NCBI GenBank assembly: GCA_021162805.1
Contig: JAGGXZ010000088.1
Span: 1 to 38,520 of the forward strand
Length of the DNA stretch: 38,520 bases
Source: Candidatus Poribacteria bacterium
Lineage (GTDB): Bacteria; Poribacteria; WGA-4E; B28-G17
Direction: 5' to 3'
A model generated the notes under the pieces. That model searched no databases. It saw only the letters and a program-made list of their open reading frames with translations, and was not told where the DNA came from. Positions 8,013-16,013 of this stretch are shown in pieces. Position 1 is the stretch's first letter. Each line of letters begins with the position of its first letter. Position numbers and translations under genes: made by a program.

Positions 8013-8894
8013 TCATAATTTCACCTTAACCTCTCTAGCTCCTTTCTCTCCCAATATGTGAGTCAATATGGGCACCACATCCTGCCCGGCGATTTTGGCG
8101 AGGATCTCTATGGCATCGACCCTGAGCGAGGAACCCTTATCCTGAATGATCTCCACAAGTTTATCCATTGCGGATTTCGTTCCTATCTTTCCGAGCGCTT
8201 CCACGGCCAGTCTTCTCACCTCCGGGTTCTCCTTGTTTTTCTCATCCGTTATCAGGATGATCTTCTGGTAGATCGGGTTCACGGCTCTCTCATCTCCTAT
8301 TTCTCCTAGAGCGAGCACGGCGTTCAGCCTTGTGCCCATTCTCTTATGATCGAGAAGCTTTATGAGCTCCGGCACCACCCTGTCGGGGTCTCCATCCTTC
8401 TTATCTCCGATATATGCTAGAGCTAGCCCCGCGTCATATCTATCCCTGGAGTCCTTTGATTTTATCCCCTCAAGCAGCTTTTTGAGCACTTCCTTCTGTC
8501 CTCCGGTCTTATACGCCTTTCTCAGGGCGTAAAGGGTTGCCTGTATGAGGTTCTGGTCGTTCACACGGAGCGTCTCATATATCAGCACGTCCAGATATTT
8601 CCGTTTATCGTTTTTGTATGCCAGATAGAGATGTTCTCCTCTCTCCTGAACGGTGGCGTTTTCATCGTAATATCCTATGAGGTAATGGGCTTCAGCGTTA
8701 TCAGGTTCCTCCTTAACGGCCAGTTTGAACTCGGCCACGGCTCTCTCTTCCTTACGGCGCTTGTTCGATTTAAGAAGCTCCTTCCCCTTGGCGAGGTGCT
8801 CGTTCTGAGCGCCACATCCCAGAATGGCGAGCGTGGCCGTGAGAAAGATAAAACAAAGCAAAATCGCTGTAATCTCCCTGATTTTTCCCTTCAT
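8013..8894 (-). CDS. Lipoprotein with TPR-like and HEAT repeats
   Basis: 293 residues from ATG at 8894, chosen for the ribosome site CGGAGTG 7 bases upstream and for the lipoprotein signal with ILGC at Cys27; a longer frame to 8969 would bury that signal. Residues 30-100 contain a TPR-like pair (HLAKGKELLKSN, AVAEFKLAVKEEPDNAEAHYLIGYY). Residues 120-293 contain HEAT repeats with the consensus pattern RLNAVLALGEIGDERAV. This is a non-enzymatic helical scaffold anchored in the envelope. It shares repeat style with the next gene downstream, so the two may act as a pair or derive from a duplication followed by domain change. Function is unknown. Confidence 0.82.
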   Translation of the reverse strand: MKGKIREITAILLCFIFLTATLAILGCGAQNEHLAKGKELLKSNKRRKEERAVAEFKLAVKEEPDNAEAHYLIGYYDENATVQERGEHLYLAYKNDKRKYLDVLIYETLRVNDQNLIQATLYALRKAYKTGGQKEVLKKLLEGIKSKDSRDRYDAGLALAYIGDKKDGDPDRVVPELIKLLDHKRMGTRLNAVLALGEIGDERAVNPIYQKIILITDEKNKENPEVRRLAVEALGKIGTKSAMDKLVEIIQDKGSSLRVDAIEILAKIAGQDVVPILTHILGEKGAREVKVKL

Positions 8895-8917
8895 CTCCAC
8901 ACTCCGTAAAATGAGTT

Positions 8918-9367
8918 CTAATCCAGATGTTTTTCCAGCGTGATGATCTCCCTTTCGGAGAATCCCCATTTCTTGAAGGCCTCGATGACTCTGGTTTCGC
9001 TTCTGTGGACCTGAACCTCAAGGGTTTTAACCCCTTTAGATTTTGCCACATCTGATAACACCTGCATGAGCTTATCAGCGACGTTTATCCCCTTGAAAGG
9101 TCCGGCCACAACGACGTCCGAAACCCTGCCCACGGAAGGGTTTTCCTCGTCAAGCGTGAGTTTGATGTTGCCTATAGCATATCCTCCGGCGTCGGCGACA
9201 AGCCTTATCACCTTGCCACCTTCCATATCCTCGAGATCTGACCTCAACTTCTCCTCCACATCTTTAGCCTTAAGGGATGGGAAACAGTAGGTATGCAGCG
9301 CCGGAGCGTCCTCCATGGTTGGCCTTCTTATCCTCAGAATCGCCTTTATTTCAAACTCCTGTTCCAA
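8918..9367 (-). CDS. GNAT-family N-acetyltransferase
   Basis: 149 residues from TTG at 9367, favoured because AGGAGGTGA lies 8 bases upstream; GTG at 9376 has no room for a ribosome site. The fold is recognised by the N-terminal RRPTMEDAPALH helix, the central strand VGRVSDVVVAGPFKG, the acetyl-CoA pyrophosphate loop PFKGINVADKLM, and the terminal ETRVIEAFKKWGFSEREI segment, typical of GNAT motif B. The substrate cannot be told from sequence. It is the first gene after a good sigma-70 promoter and leads the lipoprotein-trmJ operon. Confidence 0.82.
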   Translation of the reverse strand: MEQEFEIKAILRIRRPTMEDAPALHTYCFPSLKAKDVEEKLRSDLEDMEGGKVIRLVADAGGYAIGNIKLTLDEENPSVGRVSDVVVAGPFKGINVADKLMQVLSDVAKSKGVKTLEVQVHRSETRVIEAFKKWGFSEREIITLEKHLD

Positions 9368-9395
9368 CTTCCTCACCTCCTGTTCGGTCTCGGTT

Positions 9396-9425
9396 ATTAT
9401 AGCCGATCGAGGGGCTTTATATCAA
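9396..9425 (-). promoter_or_regulatory. Sigma-70-type promoter for the GNAT-lipoprotein-trmJ operon
   Basis: On the minus strand TTGATA (9425-9420) and TATAAT (9401-9396) are separated by 18 bases. The -35 box overlaps the last codons of the SDR gene and the SDR stop lies in the spacer. The start of transcription would be near 9389, giving a very short leader before the TTG start. Confidence 0.65.
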
Positions 9426-10190
9426 GGTGTACCCGCCATCTACGATCAGATTGTGGCCTGTGACATAGGAGGAGGCGTCCGATACCAGGAACAACAGCGC
9501 CCCTCTCAGTTCCTCCGGCTCACCCAATCTTCTCATAGGCACCATTGGCTCCCACAGCGGGAACATGTGGGAGACCTTCTTCGTCATCTCCGTCAACATA
9601 TATCCGGGGCTGATGGCGTTGACTCTGATTCCGTATTGTGCCCATTCGACGGCCAGCGACTTTGTCAACATCACCACTCCGGCTTTGGAGGCGTTGTATG
9701 AGACCTGGTTTTGAGGTCTGTTGACGATCGAGGCGGACATCGATGCGACGTTGACGATCTTCCCTCCGCCCTGTTTTATCATCACCTTTCCGACGGCCCT
9801 GCAACAATAGAAGACCCCCTTAAGGTTGACATCCATCACAGCATCCCATTGTTCATCGGTCATATCCTCAGCGTTTTCGTGAATACAGATGCCGGCGTTG
9901 TTGACCAGGATGTCGATCCTGCCGAAGCGATCCAAGCTCACCTGGACAACTCTATCCACCTCATCCGATTTGGTGACATCCGCCTTGATGGCAAGGGCAG
10001 TCCTGCCCATCTCCTCGATCTCCCCGGCCGTCTGAGAGGCGGTATCGGGGTCGATATCAACGACGATCACGTCAGCGCCGGCCTCAGCTAGGGTCTTACA
10101 GAAAACCTTACCTATGCCTCTACCCCCTCCTGTGACGAAGGCGATCTGTCCCTCGATTGAAAAGAGATCCTTCAAGCCCGGATGCTTCAT
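9417..10190 (-). CDS. Short-chain dehydrogenase/reductase (SDR)
   Basis: 257 residues, standard for a classical SDR. The start at 10190 is fixed by an ATGA overlap with the stop of the upstream glycosidase gene and by GGAGGTGTCAG before it. The cofactor-binding motif TGGGRGIG is at 20-27. Asp45 at the end of the second strand favours NAD(H) over NADP(H). The NNAG motif is at 97-100. The catalytic set is Ser152, Tyr165 and Lys169 (YNASK), and the tail ends in VTGHNLIVDGGYT. The neighbours (glycosidase, sugar isomerase) suggest oxidation of a sugar, sugar acid or polyol such as gluconate, but the substrate is inferred only from context. Confidence 0.93.
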   Translation of the reverse strand: MKHPGLKDLFSIEGQIAFVTGGGRGIGKVFCKTLAEAGADVIVVDIDPDTASQTAGEIEEMGRTALAIKADVTKSDEVDRVVQVSLDRFGRIDILVNNAGICIHENAEDMTDEQWDAVMDVNLKGVFYCCRAVGKVMIKQGGGKIVNVASMSASIVNRPQNQVSYNASKAGVVMLTKSLAVEWAQYGIRVNAISPGYMLTEMTKKVSHMFPLWEPMVPMRRLGEPEELRGALLFLVSDASSYVTGHNLIVDGGYTLI

Positions 10191-11419
10191 CTGACACCTC
10201 CATCCTCCGATTTCAGGAGCAGATATCTCGGACCTTGGGATATCGTCGTCCTCAATCCCTTTCCGTTCCATGACAGGGCTGAGCCTCCTCCCAGCATGTT
10301 GAAAAGCACCCCCTTACCCGCACCTATCGGCAAAGTCACCTCATGATCCTCGCCGATCGTCCAGAAGGCCACGGCGACATGATTATCCCGTTTTAGCCTG
10401 AGAGCGAAGTCATCCTCGCTATCGAGATCGATCCTCCCCTCCACCCTATACCCTTGGAGCGTCTGAAGGAGGGTCTTTGCGGCGGTATAAGCGGCTTTCG
10501 TCTTAAGGTCATGCGTCATCGTTCCGAAGTGATGTTCGCGCTCGTTCGGATCGGTGCCGTCATCTCTCCAGTCATACCATATGCTCACCGGCACGCCCTC
10601 CATCAGGTTCACGAGGAACATTCTCACCAGATATCGGGCTTGCTCTTCCTGGGAGAGCCTCGATCTATCCCAGTTTATGAGCGAATATCCCCACTCACCC
10701 GATATGATCGGTATCTCCTTGCCCTCAGGGGCGTATCGTTTGATCAATTCCCTTAGGGCGGCATAATCCTCGATAACCGTTTCGGGCGGTTGAGCTCGGT
10801 ATGGATGGACGCTCAGCCCGTCTATCCACCTGAGCAACCCTCTCCTGAAGCACTCTTCAAGCCAGTCGAGCGGTATGCCTGATGTGGCAGGGGCCAGTAT
10901 CAGGCCCGATGGATCGGCCTCTCTGATCCGCGGGGCGGTTTCCTCGACGAGCTTGACGTAATCATCGATACCGGGCTGGGGGTTCCAAAATTGCGAGAGA
11001 TTCGGTTCATTCCATATCTCCCAAAGTATCTCCCTTCCGACATACCTTCTGGCGGCGGCTTCGGCAAAGGAGGCGAATCCCTTCCGCCCCTCCTCGCTTC
11101 GCACGGATCTATCAGGCTCGTACAATCTGTTGCTGTAGTCGAGGATGTAGAGCGGCCTTATACCTCGCCTCAGACATCCTTCGGTTAAGGCGTCATATCC
11201 CGATCCTTCGAAATCATAAACCCCTTTCCTCCTCTCAACGGCCGACCAAGTCAGATCCATCCTGATCAGTTTGAAACCCGCTTCAGCTATCAGATCCAGA
11301 TCCCCTGGCTCGCCGGTGAAGTGTATGTTCACGCCGAAGGAATCCGGTATAGCTGGTTCGGGAAAGGTGATTCGGACGAACATCGACGTCGCTATGAGGG
11401 CATAACCGGTCAAGCACAT
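10187..11419 (-). CDS. Clan GH-A glycoside hydrolase (GH5/GH39-like)
   Basis: 410 residues with a short hydrophobic N-terminus (1-20) that could be a signal or anchor. The TIM-barrel fold is indicated by the acid/base segment WEIWNEPN with Glu138 at the end of strand 4, the SVHPY segment at 203-207, and the presumed nucleophile Glu242 in IISGEWGY at the end of strand 7. This spacing is that of retaining clan GH-A enzymes. A C-terminal beta domain (about 330-410) resembles the sandwich seen in GH39-type enzymes. The ribosome site AGGAGGT lies about 10 bases before ATG. Substrate specificity cannot be read from the sequence. Confidence 0.85.
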   Translation of the reverse strand: MCLTGYALIATSMFVRITFPEPAIPDSFGVNIHFTGEPGDLDLIAEAGFKLIRMDLTWSAVERRKGVYDFEGSGYDALTEGCLRRGIRPLYILDYSNRLYEPDRSVRSEEGRKGFASFAEAAARRYVGREILWEIWNEPNLSQFWNPQPGIDDYVKLVEETAPRIREADPSGLILAPATSGIPLDWLEECFRRGLLRWIDGLSVHPYRAQPPETVIEDYAALRELIKRYAPEGKEIPIISGEWGYSLINWDRSRLSQEEQARYLVRMFLVNLMEGVPVSIWYDWRDDGTDPNEREHHFGTMTHDLKTKAAYTAAKTLLQTLQGYRVEGRIDLDSEDDFALRLKRDNHVAVAFWTIGEDHEVTLPIGAGKGVLFNMLGGGSALSWNGKGLRTTISQGPRYLLLKSEDGGVR

Positions 11420-11425
11420 GGCTTT

Positions 11426-11992
11426 CTATACCTCCTTGGATCTTTCGATTATTTCATCAAGCAAATCCTGAACCTCAAGATACCCCGCCCATTTCCTGAT
11501 GTATTCCATGTCTAACCTTTCCGCCTGAATGAGGTAAACTCCAAGGGCATCATGAAGTTGTCTTTCGCTGCCGCCGCTTATTCTGTACCAGAGCAATTTG
11601 GACAGTATAACATCCTCAGGCGCGAGAAGATAGGGCTCGACCTCATCTATCTTCTGCTTTACCCGTCTCTGAAAGCTGACCTGATAGTAAAGGTCATCCT
11701 TAAGTATCCAAAAATCCACTTTGAAGCCGGTCTTTTGATCTATCAGGTTGAAAACCCCTTGATGCGCTATGGCCTCTCGGATCGCCTCTTCATCCACATA
11801 GAAGCGATTTGGATCAAAGCTACGGGCGAGCTTCTCGACATCGGATAGGCGTAGAACAACTATTACGTCGATATCATGGGTTGATCTCGGCTCGCCGTAG
11901 AAGCTTGATGCGATCGATCCGGTCAGTGCGTAGGGTATACCGAGGGAATCCAGGACTTCGACGGTCGTTTTAACGAGTTCAATTTGTGCCAA
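11426..11992 (-). CDS. Nucleotidyltransferase-fold protein, possible toxin-like partner
   Basis: 188 residues starting at TTG 11992, with AGGAGG 8 bases upstream inside the preceding gene. The nucleotidyltransferase (pol-beta) core is visible as ALTGSIASSFYGEPRSTHDIDVIV, with the Gly-Ser pair at 25-26 and metal ligands Asp40 and Asp42. The rest is helical. Many such minimal proteins occur in two-gene cassettes, some of them toxin-antitoxin systems, and this gene overlaps its small upstream partner by 70 bases. It could instead be an aminoglycoside-type or housekeeping nucleotidyltransferase. It sits inside an operon of sugar genes with which it has no obvious functional link, consistent with insertion. 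Confidence 0.75.
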   Translation of the reverse strand: MAQIELVKTTVEVLDSLGIPYALTGSIASSFYGEPRSTHDIDVIVVLRLSDVEKLARSFDPNRFYVDEEAIREAIAHQGVFNLIDQKTGFKVDFWILKDDLYYQVSFQRRVKQKIDEVEPYLLAPEDVILSKLLWYRISGGSERQLHDALGVYLIQAERLDMEYIRKWAGYLEVQDLLDEIIERSKEV

Positions 11993-12183
11993 AGCATCAT
12001 CCTCCTGAACGCCTCATGTTCGACCTCTTCAGGAGTCATATCGGGATTTTGTGCCTTGATCCCAGCTATCATGATCTGCCGTGTCATCTCGGAGAGCTCA
12101 AAGGCGATCTTCACCCTCTCCTCGCCCGTCATACGGCGGAGTATCTCGTAATATTCCTTGGGCTTCGGCTCTTCAATCATCAT
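11923..12183 (-). CDS. Small helical protein paired with the nucleotidyltransferase
   Basis: 86 residues, unrecognised by name. The core reads MTGEERVKIAFELSEM followed by a helix and MTPEEVEHEAFRRMM. It resembles small proteins commonly encoded just upstream of nucleotidyltransferase-fold genes, in which a conserved helical hairpin precedes an (S/T)PEEV helix. The last 23 codons overlap the nucleotidyltransferase gene in another frame. The ribosome site is weak. It might be an antitoxin or regulatory partner; this is inference from arrangement only. Confidence 0.6.
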   Translation of the reverse strand: MMIEEPKPKEYYEILRRMTGEERVKIAFELSEMTRQIMIAGIKAQNPDMTPEEVEHEAFRRMMLWHKLNSLKRPSKSWIPSVYPTH

Positions 12184-12197
12184 AGCGTCCCGTGTGG

Positions 12198-12231
12198 GGG
12201 TGAGGCATTCAGTCGGATGGATGCCTCACCC
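12198..12231. repeat. Perfect 11-bp inverted repeat in the operon gap
   Basis: GGGTGAGGCAT (12198-12208), a 12-base loop and ATGCCTCACCC (12221-12231). It fills the 64-base gap between the flavoenzyme gene and the small-protein gene. No T-run follows on the minus strand, so it is not a standard terminator. An RNA-processing hairpin, a protein-binding site or a scar of cassette insertion are possible. Confidence 0.8.
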
Positions 12232-12247
12232 TCACGATTGAGTTTTT

Positions 12248-13585
12248 CTATCTCATCTGGGCCAGGGCTATCTCGGCGGCGTTGGCGATCTGATATGCGA
12301 TCGGCGAGGCGGTGAGCGCCGGATGTGTTCCCATCTGGAACATAGCGATCTGATCGGCGTGCATCTGTCCCTGTATCATCGCCGATATCAGGTTTATTAT
12401 CTCCCCGGCGCTATCGCCGCCATGGACACACCCGCCGATGAGAACGCCCGAATACCTTCGGAAAACCAGTTTCACCTTCGTCAGTTTAGCGCCGGGCATC
12501 CCGCCGGGGTGTCTGTTGACGGATTCCGAGACGCCCACAACGAAATCTATCTTCGCATCGCGGGCCCGCTTCTCATCGATCCCCGCGAGTCCCATGGCCA
12601 CGTCCCCGATCTTCGTCGAGAAGACACCTATCGTCCCTTTATTCTCACGGCGCAGTTCGAACAGATTAGCTCCTGCTATACGGGCCTCGGATGTGGCGAT
12701 CGATGCGAGTCTAAGGGGAGAGGGTTTGCCTGTGAAGAAACTGAACTTCTCCGCACAATCGCCTACGGCGAAGATATCCGGATCGCTCGTCACCATATGT
12801 CTATCCACGGCGATCGCCTTAAAGGGACCGATCTGCAGGCCTGCTTTCTGAGCCAGCTCCACGTTCGGTCGCACGCCGATCCCCAGTATCACGACGTCCG
12901 CCTTTATCCTTTCACCGCTTTCAAGTTCCACGTATTCAACCTTTCCATCTCCGACGATGGCCTTGGCCCTCTCGCTGGTTCGAAGCTGCGCGCCTCGTTT
13001 TGAGAGCTCCTCCTCAGCCATCACGCATACTTCCTCCTCGAACACCAGCGATAGGCAATGGGGGAGCATCTCGACCACGGTCACGTTCAGGTTCCCGCGC
13101 TTACAACATTCATCGGCGATCTCCATGCCGATGAACCCCCCGCCGATAACCACCACGTCCTCGGCCTCATCCAGAGCATGTAAGATTTCAGCCAGATACT
13201 CCACATCTTTCTTGATCGAGAAGACGTTTTTCATATCCACGCCCGGTATCGGGGGAACGAGAGGCACGGAGCCTGTTGCCAGGATGAGTTTCTCATAACC
13301 GATCTCCTTCCCATCGGCCGTCGCGACGGTTTTGGCCTCTCTGTTGATCGAGACCACCTCGTCTATGATCAGCTCGATCTCATTCTTGAGAAGGGGATCG
13401 TCCGACGAGAGATTCTTCTCCGGCGACCCGAGGGTGCCGAAGATGTAGGGTATCCCGCACGGAATGGGAACCCTCTTCTCCTTTCGGATGAGGGTTACCT
13501 TGGAGTCGGGGTACTGCCTTCTGGCGGTGAGAGCAGCTGTAAGCCCTGCTGCACTGCCCCCGATGATCAAAACATCGCTCTTCAT
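12248..13585 (-). CDS. CoA-disulfide reductase/NADH oxidase family flavoprotein
   Basis: 445 residues. The FAD-binding motif GGSAAG is at 9-14, and the single redox cysteine Cys43 in IPCGIPY is the hallmark of the CoADR/Nox/Npx subfamily, which reduces CoA disulfide, persulfide, peroxide or oxygen with NAD(P)H. The NAD(P)H site is VVIGGGFIGMEIA near 144-156. The FAD-binding AVGDCAE segment is near 273-279. A C-terminal dimerisation domain follows (about 320-445). AGGAGGTAAAG precedes the ATG. Which of the subfamily activities applies cannot be decided. It lies between a glycosyltransferase and the nucleotidyltransferase cassette, 15 bases after the former. Confidence 0.92.
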   Translation of the reverse strand: MKSDVLIIGGSAAGLTAALTARRQYPDSKVTLIRKEKRVPIPCGIPYIFGTLGSPEKNLSSDDPLLKNEIELIIDEVVSINREAKTVATADGKEIGYEKLILATGSVPLVPPIPGVDMKNVFSIKKDVEYLAEILHALDEAEDVVVIGGGFIGMEIADECCKRGNLNVTVVEMLPHCLSLVFEEEVCVMAEEELSKRGAQLRTSERAKAIVGDGKVEYVELESGERIKADVVILGIGVRPNVELAQKAGLQIGPFKAIAVDRHMVTSDPDIFAVGDCAEKFSFFTGKPSPLRLASIATSEARIAGANLFELRRENKGTIGVFSTKIGDVAMGLAGIDEKRARDAKIDFVVGVSESVNRHPGGMPGAKLTKVKLVFRRYSGVLIGGCVHGGDSAGEIINLISAMIQGQMHADQIAMFQMGTHPALTASPIAYQIANAAEIALAQMR

Positions 13586-13600
13586 CTTTACCTCCTTTAG

Positions 13601-14311
13601 TTAGTCTCTTAGTTTAAATTTGACAATGTAATATATCGCAGCAATCCCGTCCTTCCACTTTATCTTCTTGCCCTCCGAGACATCCCTACCGCTATATGAG
13701 ATCGGAACCTCGTATATCCTGCACCCGATCCGGGCGAGCTTCGCCGTTATCTCAGGCTCGATCTCAAACCTGTTCCCCCTCAAGTTAAGCCTTTTAAGCA
13801 CATCCGTCCTTATCACCTTATAACAGGTCTCCATATCTGTCAGGTTGAGGTTCATCAACATATTTGAGAGGAAAGTCAAGAACTTATTGGCCATGTAATG
13901 CCAGAAGGATGTGACCCGACGGGTGGTTCCGCCGAGGAAGCGTGAGCCGTAGACGACATCCGCCCTGCCGTCGAGGATCGGCTCAAGGAGCCTGGGATAT
14001 TCGCTTGGGTTGTATTCCAGATCGGCGTCCTGGATGATGACGATCTGGCCGGTCACATGCTGAAATCCCGTCCTGAGAGCAGCTCCCTTACCCATATTCC
14101 TCTCATGGAGGATGATCCTCAAAGAGGGATCCGCCTTTTGGATCTCGCTGAGCTTCTCACGTGTCCCATCCGTCGATCCGTCATCGACTATGATTATCTC
14201 CTTCTCAAGCGGTATACGGACAGCTTTAACCTTTTCAAGGACCTCCTCGATGGTGTTCACCTCGTTGTAGACGGGGATCACCACGGAGAGTTTCCGGAAC
14301 ATCTCGATCAT
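13601..14311 (-). CDS. GT2 family glycosyltransferase (polyprenyl-phosphate type)
   Basis: 236 residues, GT-A fold. SVVIPVYNE is at 9-17, the nucleotide-sugar segment [10 protein letters not shown] at 41-50, and the metal-binding QDADLEY at 94-100. The protein resembles dolichyl- or undecaprenyl-phosphate sugar synthases such as DPM1, without the C-terminal membrane segments some of them have. It would transfer a sugar from a nucleotide donor to a lipid carrier at the cytoplasmic face of the membrane. The start overlaps the stop of the isomerase gene as ATGA. Confidence 0.9.
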   Translation of the reverse strand: MIEMFRKLSVVIPVYNEVNTIEEVLEKVKAVRIPLEKEIIIVDDGSTDGTREKLSEIQKADPSLRIILHERNMGKGAALRTGFQHVTGQIVIIQDADLEYNPSEYPRLLEPILDGRADVVYGSRFLGGTTRRVTSFWHYMANKFLTFLSNMLMNLNLTDMETCYKVIRTDVLKRLNLRGNRFEIEPEITAKLARIGCRIYEVPISYSGRDVSEGKKIKWKDGIAAIYYIVKFKLRD

Positions 14312-15114
14312 CCTTTCATCCCGTCGATCGCCTCTCTGAGCTGGCGGATGCCTTTCAGCATAAGCTCAGGACTGCCCCAGTGTTCTATACTCGCTGCGCC
14401 TTCAAATCCATCCTCGATCGCGATCTTGAAAAGCTCCTGATATGTCAGATCCGTCTCACCTATCGGGTTGAGCTCCTTCCGCCTGTTCGGCTTGACGTGA
14501 AAGTGTGAGATCAACCCCTTGATCTGCGAATATCCGTCGGGGTAAGGCACTTCGCCGCAGCGGTAGCTGTTCATCACATCCCAGCAGACCGTCGCGGCTT
14601 TGCTTCCAAGGGCATCTGTCATCATGCGTGCCTCCCTGCATGTGCCGATCATGGTTGAACCTTCGGTTTCAAATGAGAGGAGCAATCCCTCCGCCTCAGC
14701 CGTCCTGACGATGGGGGTAAGGAGTCTGACGAAGGTGTCGAGGTACTTCTCCAGATTCGGCCTTTCCCCCTTACCCCGTTTTACATTCCAGAAGGAGAAA
14801 ACTCTAATCACCTTAGTATCGAAGGCATGGGCCAGCTCGACCATTCTGCCGAAATATCTGAGATGTGTCTCGTATTCCTCTTTCCTATCGTAGTGGCATT
14901 TACCCACCGGCGATCCTATACATGCGATCTGAGCGTTATATCTGCTCAGCACATCCTGCATCCTTTTAACGTCATCGTCATCTATAGTGGTGACGCTCTT
15001 TCCCCAGAGCCCACCCCTTATCTCCACGGCTTCGGCACCGGCTTCGACTCCGAGCCTAACCGCCTCGTCGAAATCCTTTGAGACCTCATCGGCGAAGAAA
15101 CAGACCTTGATCAT
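14308..15114 (-). CDS. TIM-barrel sugar phosphate isomerase/epimerase
   Basis: 268 residues of the xylose-isomerase-like AP_endonuc_2 fold. Likely divalent-metal ligands are Glu149 (SFETEG), Asp179 (VCWDVMN), one of His204 or His206 (HFHVKP) and the Glu of SIEHWG near 243. Members interconvert keto sugars or act on inositol derivatives. GGAGGTTGAG precedes the ATG. This is the first gene of a long minus-strand operon and has its own promoter. Substrate is unknown. Confidence 0.88.
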   Translation of the reverse strand: MIKVCFFADEVSKDFDEAVRLGVEAGAEAVEIRGGLWGKSVTTIDDDDVKRMQDVLSRYNAQIACIGSPVGKCHYDRKEEYETHLRYFGRMVELAHAFDTKVIRVFSFWNVKRGKGERPNLEKYLDTFVRLLTPIVRTAEAEGLLLSFETEGSTMIGTCREARMMTDALGSKAATVCWDVMNSYRCGEVPYPDGYSQIKGLISHFHVKPNRRKELNPIGETDLTYQELFKIAIEDGFEGAASIEHWGSPELMLKGIRQLREAIDGMKG

Positions 15115-15161
15115 CTCAACCTCCGGCGGCCATATCCTAAGATAATATCCAACCGGAAGCT

Positions 15162-15190
15162 ATTATATCACAACTTGATCCTTATCTCAA
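15162..15190 (-). promoter_or_regulatory. Sigma-70-type promoter for the sugar-enzyme operon
   Basis: On the minus strand TTGAGA (15190-15185) and a perfect TATAAT (15167-15162) are separated by 17 bases. Transcription would start near 15155, about 40 bases before the isomerase ATG. The 143-base gap downstream of livF holds this promoter and a weak hairpin and nothing else recognisable. Confidence 0.8.
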
Positions 15191-15234
15191 CGATCATATT
15201 CATCGCGTGCGCTTATCCTCCTCGCCTCCAGGGA

Positions 15235-15253
15235 AATCGAGGCGGTCTCGATT
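15235..15253 (-). terminator. Weak hairpin after livF
   Basis: A 7-bp stem (AATCGAG, 5-base loop, CTCGATT) just after the livF stop, with only a short T stretch. It could slow or end the liv transcript, but read-through into the sugar operon is possible. Confidence 0.4.
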
Positions 15254-15257
15254 ATGT

Positions 15258-16013
15258 CTATTGACCGATGATCCGATCAGGGGAGTATATCCTCCTGTAA
15301 CCTCTTCCAAGGTAGGCTCTCATGATATCCCTGTTCGACTCGAGTTCATGTGGCGTTCCCTCAAGCACGATCCTCCCCGTCTCCATTACGTATCCCCTAT
15401 CGGCTATTCTCAAGGCGGCCCAGGCGTTCTGTTCCACGAGCAGGATCGTCACCCCTTTCTCCTTAAGGGCGGAGATCACCTTGAATATCTCAGCGGCCAC
15501 CTTCGGTGCGAGCCCCATCGAGGGTTCATCAAGAATCAGGAGCTTAGGATCCGACATCAGAGCTCTGCTTATCGCCAGCATCTGTTGTTCACCTCCGCTT
15601 AAGGTTCCCGCGATCTGATCACGCCTCTCGCTCAGGATCGGAAACAACCCGAAGATCTCCTCCATTCTCGATAGTATCTCATCGCGGGTCCTCCTGGAGT
15701 ATCTGGGATATGCTCCCAGGAGGAGGTTGTCCATAACGGAAAGGGGGGCGAAGATACGTCTTCCCTCAGGAACCATCGATATACCGAGCTTGACGATCCG
15801 TTCCGGAAGCTGACCGGTTATCTCCCTACCGTCGAAGAGTATCCTGCCGGATTTCGGGGTTATAAGTCCGGTTATGGATTTAAGCAGAGATGTCTTTCCC
15901 GCACCGTTAGGGCCTATGAGCGCCACGACCTCGCCCGGTCGGACATGTATTGAGACGCCCCTGATAACCGTTATCTTGCCGTAGCCCGCCGTTAAACTCT
16001 GAACCCTAAGCAT
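15258..16013 (-). CDS. livF: ABC transporter ATP-binding protein LivF
   Basis: 251 residues from ATG at 16013, with GGGAAG upstream; a GTG at 16019 is the alternative. Walker A (GPNGAGKT), the signature LSGGEQQM, Walker B (LLILDEPSMGLAPK) and the switch His replaced by the usual LVEQN of LivF are all present. It is one of two ATPases of a branched-chain amino-acid (HAAT) importer. The start overlaps the end of livG by 8 bases. Ligands of this class include leucine, isoleucine and valine, but also urea, amides and aromatic acids. Confidence 0.95.
   Translation of the reverse strand: MLRVQSLTAGYGKITVIRGVSIHVRPGEVVALIGPNGAGKTSLLKSITGLITPKSGRILFDGREITGQLPERIVKLGISMVPEGRRIFAPLSVMDNLLLGAYPRYSRRTRDEILSRMEEIFGLFPILSERRDQIAGTLSGGEQQMLAISRALMSDPKLLILDEPSMGLAPKVAAEIFKVISALKEKGVTILLVEQNAWAALRIADRGYVMETGRIVLEGTPHELESNRDIMRAYLGRGYRRIYSPDRIIGQ

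Noticed and set aside
11923-12183. Frameshifted N-terminus of the nucleotidyltransferase gene
   Set aside because: The nucleotidyltransferase has its own ribosome site and a complete fold from its TTG start, and the small protein has its own coherent helical sequence, so two overlapping genes fit better.
12198-12231. Rho-independent terminator
   Set aside because: The stem is perfect, but no T-run follows on the transcribed strand, and the genes on both sides share direction and close spacing.
12323-13003. Long plus-strand open frames opposite the flavoenzyme gene, as well as similar ones opposite the sulfatase and scaffold genes
   Set aside because: They mirror conserved minus- or plus-strand genes, show no recognisable domains and lack ribosome sites.
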